64,000 bases of DNA from Chthonomonas sp. UBA2387 (GTDB lineage Bacteria > Armatimonadota > Fimbriimonadia > Fimbriimonadales > Fimbriimonadaceae): the NCBI GenBank assembly GCA_002343445.1, contig DDSP01000033.1:86556-150555 (forward strand), in the 5' to 3' direction. The translations under genes were made by a program, and so were the position numbers. The notes beneath the pieces were generated by a model, which saw only the letters and a list, made by a program, of their open reading frames with translations, searched no databases and was not told the origin of the DNA. Position 1 is the first letter of the stretch. The number at the start of each line of letters is the position of its first letter. Below, in pieces: positions 36,685 through 47,510 of this stretch.

Positions 36685-37200
36685 ATGCCGATCTTCACGA
36701 CGGGAGCGACATGGCGGATCGAGCGGCCGCACACTCTGGTCGTCGCGTGTTCAGACGGGCGACTCCAAGTCCAGATCGACGAGTTTTTGCGCGAAGGACT
36801 GGGGGTTCAGGAGTACGACCGCCTGTATCTGCCGGGTGGCCCCGGCGCTCTGGCGACCAGCGGCGACGAGTTCGCGCGCTCCGAGCGAGCCACCTCCGAA
36901 CTCACGTTCCTTCTCGATGCCCACAAGATCGAAAGCGTGCTGCTCCTGTTCCACGGCCCCGGACCCGGCGGGCCGCGCGGCTCTGTCTGCGCCGACTACG
37001 CGCGGAAGTTGCGCCACGACGACCCCGCAAAGGTTCGGCAACAACAAGAAGCCGATGCCGGCGAAGTGCTTCGGCGGGTGTTCGCCTTCCGCAAGGTTGA
37101 GGTCCGGGCGTTGTTCTGCGACGTGCGCGAGGACTTGGCGCTGGACATCGTGGAGTACGACCTCGGGAAAGGCCGCGCTGTCCGGCACACGCAGGTCTGA
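36685..37200 (+). CDS. Beta-carbonic-anhydrase-like protein
   Basis: Protein of 171 residues. The opening segment TLVVACSDGRLQ resembles the C-x-D-x-R zinc and gate motif of beta-carbonic anhydrases (canonical CSDSR). YLPGGPGAL and KIESVLLLFHGPGPGG mimic the following strand and the second zinc region (family H-x2-C), but here the expected Cys is not two residues after the His; the nearest is in SVCADYARKL. The protein may thus be an inactive relative or a different nucleotide-like binder. No neighbours on this strand; it is convergent with vapC. Confidence 0.45.
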   Translation: MPIFTTGATWRIERPHTLVVACSDGRLQVQIDEFLREGLGVQEYDRLYLPGGPGALATSGDEFARSERATSELTFLLDAHKIESVLLLFHGPGPGGPRGSVCADYARKLRHDDPAKVRQQQEADAGEVLRRVFAFRKVEVRALFCDVREDLALDIVEYDLGKGRAVRHTQV

Positions 37201-37205
37201 CCGCT

Positions 37206-37637
37206 CTAGCGGGTGCTGGGAAGCGTGGCAATGCCGGTCTGGGCGAAATCGTCCCCTGTGCAGAGGATCGGCAGCCGACGCAACTTGGCGACGGCGTAGA
37301 CCATGCAGTCGCCAAAGTTGAGCTGGGCTGGGTGTCTTCCCTTGCCGAACTCGAGGAACGCCTCCACCGCGAGTCGGGCGCACGCGTGGTCAAGAGGAAC
37401 CACAGTTGCACCGATTCTGGACAACACCCGTTCTACCTGGGCCGTAGCGTCGCGGTCGGCGACTCGTGAGATCACCATGCACGCCTCAAGGAAGGCAGGT
37501 GCAGGGATCAAAGCGGACCGCGCGGACCCGAGAATCGAATGAACCTCTTGCCAACCCGGCTCTTCAAACGCAACCGTGACAATGGCAGACGTGTCAACGA
37601 CAAACCAACGGTCCCCATCAGACGCCATCGGGCCCAT
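37206..37637 (-). CDS. vapC: PIN-domain toxin (VapC type)
   Basis: Ribonuclease toxin of 143 residues from ATG 37637. GAGGAG lies ten bases upstream; ATG 37628 is also possible. The acidic residues of the PIN site are visible: D in FVVDTSAIV, E in PAFLEACMVISRV, D in NFGDCMVYAVAKLRRLP and D in ILCTGDDFAQTGI. The gene overlaps the antitoxin gene by 20 bases, as in many VapBC pairs. Substrate RNA is not predictable. Confidence 0.9.
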   Translation of the reverse strand: MGPMASDGDRWFVVDTSAIVTVAFEEPGWQEVHSILGSARSALIPAPAFLEACMVISRVADRDATAQVERVLSRIGATVVPLDHACARLAVEAFLEFGKGRHPAQLNFGDCMVYAVAKLRRLPILCTGDDFAQTGIATLPSTR

Positions 37638-37887
37638 AACCGAGAATCTCCTCGCGTTCTTCCTTGCTGACACCTCGACCGATCAACTCTGGAGGAAGCA
37701 ACGCCCTGAGTTCGGAGAGGGCTTGGTCCAGAAGCACGCCTCGGGTGCTTTGGTCATGGGTCGCATCAAGGCTGTCCAGACGTTGCAGCATCGCCTGCCG
37801 CACAGCCTCGGTCTTCGTTTCGCCCGTGCGCGCGGCGACTTCGGCGATCAGCCGTTCGACCTCGGGGTTCTTGATGTTCAGGCCCAT
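37618..37887 (-). CDS. vapB: VapB-like antitoxin
   Basis: Protein of 89 residues opening MGLNIKNPEVERLIAEVAAR then TGETKTEAVRQAMLQRL, the ribbon-helix-helix-like N-terminus of the Rv0623/PSK antitoxin family. The C-terminal tail (LLPPELIGRGVSKEEREEILGY) would wrap the toxin. Upstream the start codon lies nine bases after TAGAAT, and two direct GGTAGAA repeats cover that promoter, so self-repression is likely. Confidence 0.9.
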   Translation of the reverse strand: MGLNIKNPEVERLIAEVAARTGETKTEAVRQAMLQRLDSLDATHDQSTRGVLLDQALSELRALLPPELIGRGVSKEEREEILGYGPDGV

Positions 37888-37889
37888 GG

Positions 37890-37905
37890 TTCTACCATTC
37901 TACCA
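37890..37905 (-). promoter_or_regulatory. vapB promoter with two direct GGTAGAA repeats
   Basis: On the minus strand GGTAGAA occurs twice (9-base period), ending three bases before the vapB ATG. The upstream copy contains the -10 hexamer TAGAAT at 37897-37902. This fits an autorepressed leaderless promoter. Confidence 0.5.
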
Positions 37906-37939
37906 AGAGAAGGCTGATGACCACTCCGTCCTGCGGCCA

Positions 37940-37956
37940 CCCCTCCAAAGGAGGGG
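37940..37956. repeat. CCCCTCC hairpin in the vapB/GH2 spacer
   Basis: CCCCTCC (37940-37946) pairs with GGAGGGG (37950-37956) around AAA. It shares its core with the hairpins at 12593-12619 and 49944-49968. It could terminate the GH2 gene that ends at 37965 on the minus strand. Confidence 0.55.
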
Positions 37957-37964
37957 ATTCACGT

Positions 37965-40193
<2,229 letters not shown>

Positions 40194-40201
40194 CGCCGCC
40201 C

Positions 40202-40207
40202 ATCATA
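40202..40207 (-). promoter_or_regulatory. -10 hexamer eight bases before the GH2 start
   Basis: TATGAT on the minus strand is followed eight bases later by the ATG at 40193. Leaderless arrangement. Confidence 0.5.
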
Positions 40208-40219
40208 CACCAGCCGAAG

Positions 40220-41668
40220 CTACTCGGAAGGTTCGGGCAGGGGCGGCTTCTCGGGCGGCGAGACGTGTGCCCGCCGATCGATGCCGTATTCGCGCCGGAA
40301 CACTTGGAGCCAGCGCTCGGTCTTCATCGCATCGCCGCGGCGCGAAGAAGAACGGGCCAGCGCCTTGGCCACGTCGTGGAAGTCCTCCGGCGGCAGTCGC
40401 TCAAGCTTGACCTGCGACTCGACGCCGTCTTTGACCATCACCAGCGCCTCGCCATTCCAGTGCACTTTCGTCGCTTTGTTTGGCGGGCCGACGACCAAGG
40501 GTTCCTGCGGCCCGTGAGCGGGCAGCTCGTTGACCACAAATCGGCGAAGCTCGTTGAGCTGAAGCGACGTGGCCAAGTGCCGACCGGCTTCGGGTTTCGA
40601 GCGCCATTCCGGGTCGGTCGAGACCCACTTCGCGAAGTTCTCAAAATCGTAGGCCTTGAAGAACTCCGTTTGAGCCTCCTCAAGGTCCTTCAGGTCTCCC
40701 ACTTTGACGGTCAGTTGCGGCTCTTGAAAGTTCCCTTCGCCCACTTCGGTAACCGTGATGGGCGGCGCGCTCGGAGGGGGAGCCGGGTCGCTCTTGGCAT
40801 CGGGCTTGGCTCCCTCCGGCTGAGACGCACTGGCGGTAGGCTGACTGGCAACCTCCAACTTAGGCGCGGCCTGAATCCCCAGGCGCGACGCTTCGGCCAC
40901 CACGTCGGGCAGGTAGAGCAACTCGGTGAACCTCGACGACGGCAACACCCAGCCGATGCGCGGGTCCTCGGTGGCCGCGGCCACAGGTTCGGGCCGACTG
41001 AACACATACCGGAACAGCACCGCTTGGGAGAGCACGACGATGACCAAGAGCCCGACGACCACCGACATCGTCTTCTGCATGTTGCGCTCGGCGCTCCGCT
41101 GACGGTGCACCCGTTCTCGTCTCCCGGCGACGGGCTCCTTGGCGACGGCAAAAGCGACGATCGGCTCGCCGATGTTCTTGAGGTGCTGCGGCCCCAATGG
41201 GCGCAGGTGGAGCGGCGTGATGCGGCCCTTGACCACGTCGTGCACGGTCTGGGACAGGCAGATGCCGCCCGGCTCGGCCACTTGCTGGAGCCTCGCCGCG
41301 ATGTTCACGCCGTCGCCCAACAAGTCGTCTTCGGTGACCAAGACATCGCCCAAGTGGATGCCGATACGATGCTGGAAGCCCGACAACCGGGCCGCGAGCG
41401 AATCCTGAACGGCGATCGCCCATTCGACGGCGTCCACCGCACTGTCGAACCGCAACATCAGACCGTCGCCCGTGGACTTCAGCACCCGACCACCGAACTC
41501 CTCGGCCAAGTCGCGAACGAGGGTGTGGTCGGACTCGAGTGCAGACAGCGCGCCCGATTCGTCGCGGTTCGCCCACTCGCTGTAGCCCACGGCATCGGTG
41601 AACGCCACGGCTGCCAGAGAGCGCTTGCCTCGGGTCAATCGGAGCGGGTCTTGGTTGGAGAGGTTCAT
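40220..41668 (-). CDS. Class III adenylate/guanylate cyclase with N-terminal catalytic domain
   Basis: Protein of 482 residues. The catalytic domain (about 15-185) comes first: VAFTDAVGYSEWANRDE has the first metal Asp, LKSTGDGLMLRFDSAVDAVEWAI the second, followed by HRIGIHLGDVLV, GDGVNIAARLQQVAEPGGICLS. One membrane span (SVVVGLLVIVVLSQAVLFRYV) follows near 205-225. The rest (about 225-482) is a Pro/Ala/Ser-rich linker and a helical region on the outer face. Makes cAMP or cGMP if active. Divergent from the tricorn gene. Confidence 0.88.
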   Translation of the reverse strand: MNLSNQDPLRLTRGKRSLAAVAFTDAVGYSEWANRDESGALSALESDHTLVRDLAEEFGGRVLKSTGDGLMLRFDSAVDAVEWAIAVQDSLAARLSGFQHRIGIHLGDVLVTEDDLLGDGVNIAARLQQVAEPGGICLSQTVHDVVKGRITPLHLRPLGPQHLKNIGEPIVAFAVAKEPVAGRRERVHRQRSAERNMQKTMSVVVGLLVIVVLSQAVLFRYVFSRPEPVAAATEDPRIGWVLPSSRFTELLYLPDVVAEASRLGIQAAPKLEVASQPTASASQPEGAKPDAKSDPAPPPSAPPITVTEVGEGNFQEPQLTVKVGDLKDLEEAQTEFFKAYDFENFAKWVSTDPEWRSKPEAGRHLATSLQLNELRRFVVNELPAHGPQEPLVVGPPNKATKVHWNGEALVMVKDGVESQVKLERLPPEDFHDVAKALARSSSRRGDAMKTERWLQVFRREYGIDRRAHVSPPEKPPLPEPSE

Positions 41669-41781
41669 GGTCGAGTCTGCTTGCGGCGGGGCTGTCTACT
41701 GGGAAAGACGAACAACGCCTCAGGTTCGTTCAACCGATCTATACGAGCCCGAAGAGGGAACGCGGGACCAAGGTCACGCCG

Positions 41782-41787
41782 TATACT
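41782..41787 (+). promoter_or_regulatory. -10 hexamer nine bases before the tricorn start
   Basis: TATACT is nine bases before ATG 41797. No good -35 or ribosome site is apparent. Confidence 0.45.
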
Positions 41788-41796
41788 ACGCGCGAG

Positions 41797-44700
41797 ATGA
41801 GGACTTCCCGTCTGACCGTTCTTGCGTTGCCTTGGATCGCTGGCTCCGCCCTTGCCGAACCCGGTGCGTTTCTGGCCCAACCGGACGTCCACGGGGACCA
41901 CGTCGTGTTCACGCGGGAAGGCGACCTCTGGCTGGGTGCCCTTTCCACGGGCAAGGCCAAGCGTCTCACGCGTCACGAAGGCATCGAAACGCGTGCCCGG
42001 TTCTCGCCCGATGGTCGGACCATCGCGTTCACCGGCCAATACGAAGGCACGAACCAACTCTATGTGATGCCCGTCGACGGCGGCCTTCCAAAGCGCGTCA
42101 CGAACCATCTGGCCACTGCGTTGCTGGAGGGTTGGACGCCGGACGGGCAAAACCTCCTGTACACCTCTCCCGACTGGAACTTCTCTTACAAGCCGTACCT
42201 GGCACCGCTTGCCGGAGGCACGAGAGACCTGCCGATCCAGTACCTCGGCCAAGGCGGCTTCGACGCCACTGGCGCCAAGCTCGCGTTCACCCGTTGGCCG
42301 ACCGTCTCGGGCGGCGCCTGGTTCCGCTATCAGGGCGGCGCGAAGAACGAGATCTGGGTCGGCGATCTGACCGCGCTCAGGTTCACCAAGGCGTTCTCGG
42401 CAGACGGCGCGTGCCAGTTCCCCCGATGGGTGGGCGACCGCATCTACTTCGTCCGCGAAGAGAACGCCACGTTCAGCGTGGGTAGCATTCGACCCGACGG
42501 CAAAGACTACAAGCGCCACGCTGGCCCCTACCCCGTCGAAGTGTTCGACCTCGAGACCGACGGCAAGAGCCTCGTCTACGTCAAGGGCAACGAACTGGAA
42601 CGCCTCGACCTCGGCAGCGGCCGCACGTCGAAGGTCGAGTTCGACCTCAATTCCGATCTCATCCACACCAAGCCCTTCAAGGCCAATGCCGCGGCGTTCG
42701 TCGGCGGGCTCTCCATCGGCCCCACAGGCAAGCGCGTGATGCTCGAGGCTCGCGGCCAGATTCTCAGCGTCCCGGCCAAGGAAGGCGCGGTCGAGCACAT
42801 CCTGGGGCGATCGGGCGTCCGCTACGAACTCCCGACCCTCTCGCCCGATGGGTCGAAGCTGGCCTATGTCAGCGACGAGACGCGCGAACAGCAGGTCTAC
42901 GTCGCCGATAAGGACGGCAAGAACCCCGTCCAGATCACCAAGGACGGCGGGCGGCAACTCGACTCGATCAAGTGGTCGCCGGACGGCAAGTGGCTGGCGA
43001 TCGGAGACAGCGAATCCCGCTTGAGACTGATCAAGGCCGACGGCAGCGAAGAGCGGCTGGTCACAACGGCCCGCCGCGAGATCACGGCTCTGGCCCACTC
43101 GTTCTCCCCGGATTCCAAGTGGCTTGCGTTTGTGGACCAGAAGCCCTGGGTTCAGCAGAGCATCCTGCGCGTACACCTGCACAACATCGAGGCCGGAACG
43201 AGCCACCCGGTCTCGGATGGGTTCTTCTCCGAGAACGCCCCCGCGTTCAGCCGCGATGGCAAGTTCCTGGTCATGCTCTCGCGCCGATCGGTGGCACCCG
43301 AATACGATGCGCTCTACAGCCAACTGGCGTCCAACGCCAAGGACGAGGTGTTCTTGGTCGCCCTTCGCAAGTCGGTGAAGTCGCCGTTCCTCCAAGAAAA
43401 CGACGAAGAGCCCGTGAAGAAGGCCGACGAAAAGCCCGCCGAGAAGCCTGCGGACAAGCCCGCCGAAGAGACCGGCATCGACCTGGACGGCATCGGCAAG
43501 CGCATCATCAAGGTCCCGCTGCCTGCTGGCCTCTACACCCAGGTGGAGATGGTCGGCAACCGCGTGATCGCGGCGGGCGACGGAGCGATCCACTTCTACG
43601 ACATCGCCGCCAAGCGTGCCGGACGCATCATCTCGGGTCAGGCGTTCGAACTCTCGGCGGACGGCAAGAAACTGCTCGTCGCCGGCGGCGGATTCCGAGT
43701 CGTGGACGTGACGGCCACCGACCTGCCGCCGACCACCCCGGCGCTCAACCTCGCGCCGATCAAGGTGGACGTGGACCCCGTCAAGGAGTGGGAGCAGATC
43801 TTCTGGGACGCCTGGCGCCTGTGCCGCGACTACTTCTACGTGCGCAACCTGCACGGGGCGGATTGGGACGCGATCGGCCGCAAGTACGCCGCCATGCTGC
43901 CCAACGTCCGTGCCCGCAACGAGCTCACCGAGCTGATTCGGTGGATGCAAGCCGAACTGAGCGCCGGACACTCGTTCCGCGCAGCCCCGGCCAACCCACC
44001 CGTTTCGACCGCTGTGGCCCAGGGCTATCTCGGCATCGCGACCGAGTCCGCCGACGGCTACCATCGCGTGACGCGCGTCTACGACGGCATGGGTCTCGGC
44101 AACGCCTCGCCTCTGGCGGAAGTGGGTGTGGGCGTCGAGCCGGGCACCTACCTCATTTCCGTCGCCGGAGTCCCCGCAACCAGCGACTCGGACTACACGC
44201 TTGCGTTGGGTGACAAGGTCGGTCAGGTGGTCGCCGTTCAGGTCAACGACAAACCCTCCAAGGAGGGGGCGCGCACCGTCTACGTCCGTGCCATCTCGGC
44301 GACCAACCAACGCACCCTGTGGGCGATGGACGAGGTGAAACTGCGCAAAGAGGCCGTGGACAAGATGTCGGGCGGCAAGGTCGGCTACATGTTCCTGCCT
44401 GCGATGGGCGATCCGGACTACGGTCTGTTCACGCAGTTCTGGTTCCCACAGCTCGACAAGGAAGCCATCCTCATCGACATCCGGGGCAACAACGGCGGCT
44501 ACATCGGCGGCGTGCTGGTGAACATCCTGCGCAAGGAGACTTATATGCGCCGAAGCCAGCGCAATTCGGTCGAGGCCGGGACGCGTTACCACGACTCGTT
44601 CGAGGGTCACCTCGGCGTGATCATCAACGAGGAGTCGTACTCGGACGGCGAAGGCTTCCCCAACCGGTTCAAGCACGCGGGTCTCGGGCCATTGATCGGC

Positions 44701-44997
44701 AAGCGGACCTTTGGCGCACTGGTCGGTTCGGCACCCATGTGGCCCCTCGTGGACGGCGGCGGTATCCAAGTTCCCCGCTATGGCAACTGGCGAGACAACG
44801 AGGGCTGGGTCGTCGAAGGGCCCGGCGTTCCCCCCGACATCGAGGTGGACAGCGATCCGAACGACTACGCTCGAGGCATCGACACGCAGTTGACCAAGGC
44901 CGTCGAAGAGATGATGAAGCGGATCGCGGCAAAGCCGATCCAGCGACCTGTTCAGCCCGCCGACCCGACCACTGCAAAGACTCGGGGCGGCGGGTAG
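41797..44997 (+). CDS. Tricorn-like protease (S41 family), exported
   Basis: Protein of 1066 residues with a signal (RLTVLALPWIAGSALA). The N-terminal half is a WD40/beta-propeller pair (e.g. ARFSPDGRTIAFTGQYEG, PTLSPDGSKLAYVSDE, IKWSPDGKWLAIGD). A Lys/Pro/Glu-rich linker (near 538-555) follows, then the core: catalytic His in ELSAGHSFRA, a PDZ-like region (YLISVAGVPATSDSDY), IDIRGNNGGYIGGV, and nucleophile S949 in EESYSDGEGFPNRF. All key elements are present. Tricorn enzymes degrade oligopeptides; export suggests peptide scavenging. Confidence 0.93.
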   Translation: MRTSRLTVLALPWIAGSALAEPGAFLAQPDVHGDHVVFTREGDLWLGALSTGKAKRLTRHEGIETRARFSPDGRTIAFTGQYEGTNQLYVMPVDGGLPKRVTNHLATALLEGWTPDGQNLLYTSPDWNFSYKPYLAPLAGGTRDLPIQYLGQGGFDATGAKLAFTRWPTVSGGAWFRYQGGAKNEIWVGDLTALRFTKAFSADGACQFPRWVGDRIYFVREENATFSVGSIRPDGKDYKRHAGPYPVEVFDLETDGKSLVYVKGNELERLDLGSGRTSKVEFDLNSDLIHTKPFKANAAAFVGGLSIGPTGKRVMLEARGQILSVPAKEGAVEHILGRSGVRYELPTLSPDGSKLAYVSDETREQQVYVADKDGKNPVQITKDGGRQLDSIKWSPDGKWLAIGDSESRLRLIKADGSEERLVTTARREITALAHSFSPDSKWLAFVDQKPWVQQSILRVHLHNIEAGTSHPVSDGFFSENAPAFSRDGKFLVMLSRRSVAPEYDALYSQLASNAKDEVFLVALRKSVKSPFLQENDEEPVKKADEKPAEKPADKPAEETGIDLDGIGKRIIKVPLPAGLYTQVEMVGNRVIAAGDGAIHFYDIAAKRAGRIISGQAFELSADGKKLLVAGGGFRVVDVTATDLPPTTPALNLAPIKVDVDPVKEWEQIFWDAWRLCRDYFYVRNLHGADWDAIGRKYAAMLPNVRARNELTELIRWMQAELSAGHSFRAAPANPPVSTAVAQGYLGIATESADGYHRVTRVYDGMGLGNASPLAEVGVGVEPGTYLISVAGVPATSDSDYTLALGDKVGQVVAVQVNDKPSKEGARTVYVRAISATNQRTLWAMDEVKLRKEAVDKMSGGKVGYMFLPAMGDPDYGLFTQFWFPQLDKEAILIDIRGNNGGYIGGVLVNILRKETYMRRSQRNSVEAGTRYHDSFEGHLGVIINEESYSDGEGFPNRFKHAGLGPLIGKRTFGALVGSAPMWPLVDGGGIQVPRYGNWRDNEGWVVEGPGVPPDIEVDSDPNDYARGIDTQLTKAVEEMMKRIAAKPIQRPVQPADPTTAKTRGGG

Positions 44998-45001
44998 CGC
45001 C

Positions 45002-46024
45002 TCAGTAGTGGAGCGACCTCACCTTTCCTCGGAACACCCAATAGATCGAGGCGGTGTAGGCGAGCACGAACGGCATGCCCAACAGGGCGATGCTGAACAT
45101 GATGGTCAGCGAAGCCTCGGATGCCGCCGCGTTGTAGGCCGTCAGCGAGTACTCGGGGTTCGGTTGCGACGACACCAGGTTCGGGAACATGCCGATGCCG
45201 AAGAGCGACAGCAGGAGCGCGATGTTCAGGCACGAGCTGAGGAACGCCAAACCGTACTGCTTCCGGTAGATCTCGCGCGGAATGTTGAACGCCACCAGCA
45301 TGTTGAGCAGCGGAACCAACATCAACCAGGCGTTGGACCGCAGCCGCTCTGCCATGTGTTCGGCGAACAACAACGTGGCGCCCGTCGCAGCGAAGTAGCA
45401 GATGGCGAAAAACACGATGGTGCCGAACACCCACTTCTTCGCCTGCTCCTGAACGTCCCCCTCGGTCTTGAGCACCAGGTAGATCGCACCGTGCATCATG
45501 AAGAGGGCGACCGTCGTCACGCCGATGAGCAACGCGTAGGGGTTGAGGAGGTTGAAGAAGCCGCCCTGATACTCGCGATCGGCGCCGATCGGGATGCCGA
45601 CCACCATGTTGCCCAGCGCCACACCCGCAAGCAAAGCGATGAGGAAGCTGGCGACGCTGAACGCGCCGTCCCAAAACGAGCGCCACCGAGGGCCCGGTTC
45701 CTTGCTGCGGAACTCGATGGCGACGGCCCGGAAGATCAAAGCGGCCAACAACAGAAAGAAGGGGATGTAGAACCCGGAGAACACCGTCGCGTAGACGTCG
45801 GGGAACGCGGCGAACAGCGCACCGCCACCCACCAGCAGCCAAACCTCGTTGCCGTCCCAGACCGGGCCGATCGAGTTGAGCAACACCCGACGCTGCCGGT
45901 CTCCCTTGATGAACAGGTGGAGCATGCCGACGCCGAGATCGAAGCCGTCGAGGATTGCGTAGCCCGCCAACAGGATGCCGACGATGATGAACCAAGCGAT
46001 GGAGAGGTCGAAGGGATAGTTCAT
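45002..46024 (-). CDS. cydB: Cytochrome bd ubiquinol/menaquinol oxidase subunit II
   Basis: Membrane subunit of 340 residues opening MNYPFDLSIAWFIIVGIL and containing AILDGFDLGVGML, GPVWDGNEVWLLVGGGALFAAFP, which match CydB. It supports CydA in quinol oxidation and oxygen reduction. ATG 46024 overlaps the cydA stop (ATGA). No cydX or cydDC assembly genes are visible. Confidence 0.95.
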   Translation of the reverse strand: MNYPFDLSIAWFIIVGILLAGYAILDGFDLGVGMLHLFIKGDRQRRVLLNSIGPVWDGNEVWLLVGGGALFAAFPDVYATVFSGFYIPFFLLLAALIFRAVAIEFRSKEPGPRWRSFWDGAFSVASFLIALLAGVALGNMVVGIPIGADREYQGGFFNLLNPYALLIGVTTVALFMMHGAIYLVLKTEGDVQEQAKKWVFGTIVFFAICYFAATGATLLFAEHMAERLRSNAWLMLVPLLNMLVAFNIPREIYRKQYGLAFLSSCLNIALLLSLFGIGMFPNLVSSQPNPEYSLTAYNAAASEASLTIMFSIALLGMPFVLAYTASIYWVFRGKVRSLHY

Positions 46025-47379
46025 TGCTGCACCCCGTGTGCAAGGCTGATCGAATCCGCGAGGTCGCCGTCCGGACCTGCCTTGATCTTCCGATCGAGCA
46101 GATACACGAACAGCACGAAGAGAAGCACGTACAGGAACCCGAACAAGATCAACGACCCGAGCACCTGGTTCGCCTTGACCACCTTGCTCAGACCGTCCGA
46201 GGTGCGCAGAAGGCCATACACGATCCATGGTTGACGCCCGACTTCAGCCGCGAACCATCCCGCTTGGTTGGCCAAGTGCGGCAGCAGAATCGCCGAGACC
46301 AACAACCTCAGCAACAGCGTCGAGTTCTCGAGCCGACCACGCCACAACTGAATCGAGGCCGCCAGCGCCAGCAGGATCATCGCCATGCCAAGCGCCACCA
46401 TCAAGTGATAGAACTGGAACGCGGCCTGAATCGGCGGCCGGTCCTCCCTAGCGAAGTCGTTCAGCCCCGTGATCGGCGCCTTGGCATCCCCTTTCAACAA
46501 GAGCGATGCGCCTCCGGGAACGGAGATCCCCTTCACGTCTTCGCCAGCCGCATCGTAGTAGCCTAGGAGGACCAAGTCCATCGGCTTGGACGAGTCGTGA
46601 TGGCCCTCGAACGCCGCCATTTTGGCTGGCTGGTTCTTGGCCACGCCAACGGCGCTCTTGTGCCCCAGGAACGGCTGGATCAGGGTGACGGCAAGGGTGA
46701 ATGGCACGGCGACCTTCATGGCCGCCCGGGCCATATCCATGTGTTGTCGCTTGAGCAGATAGAAGGCCGACACGCTGATGACGAGGAATCCGCCGGTCGC
46801 CCAGGCGGCGACCACGGTGTGGGTGAGCCGATCGAGGCTCGATGGGTTGACCACCATCGCCCAGAAGTCCGTGATCCTCGCGCGGGCGGCCAACCCTTCG
46901 CCTTCGATGACGTAGCCAGCGGGGGTCTGCTGCCAGGAGTTGGCCACGATGATCCAGACGGCGCTGAACGAGGAGCCCAACGCCACCATGCAGGTCGCGA
47001 AGAAGTGCATGGCTGGCTTGACCCGATCCCATCCGAACACCAGGATCGCCAGAAATCCGGATTCGAGGAAGAAGGCGAAGATGCCCTCTGCGGCCAAAGC
47101 GCTGCCAAAGATGTCGCCGACATAGCGCGAATACGTCGCCCAGTTCGTCCCGAACTCGAACTCGAGCACGATGCCGGACGCCACGCCGACGGCAAAGATG
47201 AGGGCGAAGACCTTGACCCAGAACTTGGTGAGACGCTCGTAAACCGGGTCCTTCGTCCGGAGGTACATCCCCTCCATCACGACCAGCAATAGGCCGAGAC
47301 CAATGCTCATCGGCGGATAGATGTAGTGGAAAGCGGCGGTGAAGGCGAACTGAACTCGCGAAAGCAACTCGACATCCAT
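46021..47379 (-). CDS. cydA: Cytochrome bd oxidase subunit I
   Basis: Catalytic subunit of 452 residues holding haems b558, b595 and d. RVQFAFTAAFHYIYPPMSIGL contains the His ligand of the first helix; FEFGTNWATYSRYVGDIFG and ESGFLAILVFGWDRVKP follow. GRQPWIVYGLLRTSDGLS lies near the C-terminal haem region. The length and short Q loop suggest the CIO/short-Q subtype. The high oxygen affinity of bd oxidases and their resistance to nitric oxide agree with the nrf and nsrR genes in this window. Confidence 0.95.
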   Translation of the reverse strand: MDVELLSRVQFAFTAAFHYIYPPMSIGLGLLLVVMEGMYLRTKDPVYERLTKFWVKVFALIFAVGVASGIVLEFEFGTNWATYSRYVGDIFGSALAAEGIFAFFLESGFLAILVFGWDRVKPAMHFFATCMVALGSSFSAVWIIVANSWQQTPAGYVIEGEGLAARARITDFWAMVVNPSSLDRLTHTVVAAWATGGFLVISVSAFYLLKRQHMDMARAAMKVAVPFTLAVTLIQPFLGHKSAVGVAKNQPAKMAAFEGHHDSSKPMDLVLLGYYDAAGEDVKGISVPGGASLLLKGDAKAPITGLNDFAREDRPPIQAAFQFYHLMVALGMAMILLALAASIQLWRGRLENSTLLLRLLVSAILLPHLANQAGWFAAEVGRQPWIVYGLLRTSDGLSKVVKANQVLGSLILFGFLYVLLFVLFVYLLDRKIKAGPDGDLADSISLAHGVQQ

Positions 47380-47434
47380 GGATGGACCGGTCCCTGGGAT
47401 GCCTCGCGTGACTGGCGCTTCGTCGAGCCTAGCG

Positions 47435-47449
47435 GGGTGCGGGGCACCC
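47435..47449. terminator. Short hairpin between sdhB and cydA
   Basis: GGGTGC (47435-47440) pairs with GCACCC (47444-47449) around GGG. It lies in the 131-base spacer between sdhB and cydA and may terminate sdhB transcription or attenuate read-through. Confidence 0.3.
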
Positions 47450-47510
47450 TACGCTAATCGAGATGCTACTCACGGCGAGCGGGGTTCTTTGGGACCTGGA
47501 TGGGCCCCGC

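Noticed and set aside
44250..44266. CCCTCC/GGAGGG inverted repeat
   Set aside because: It lies inside the tricorn coding sequence, encodes conserved PSKEG residues, and is not in a spacer.
41665..44769. A 1034-codon open frame on the minus strand
   Set aside because: Antisense to the tricorn protease gene; shadow composition.
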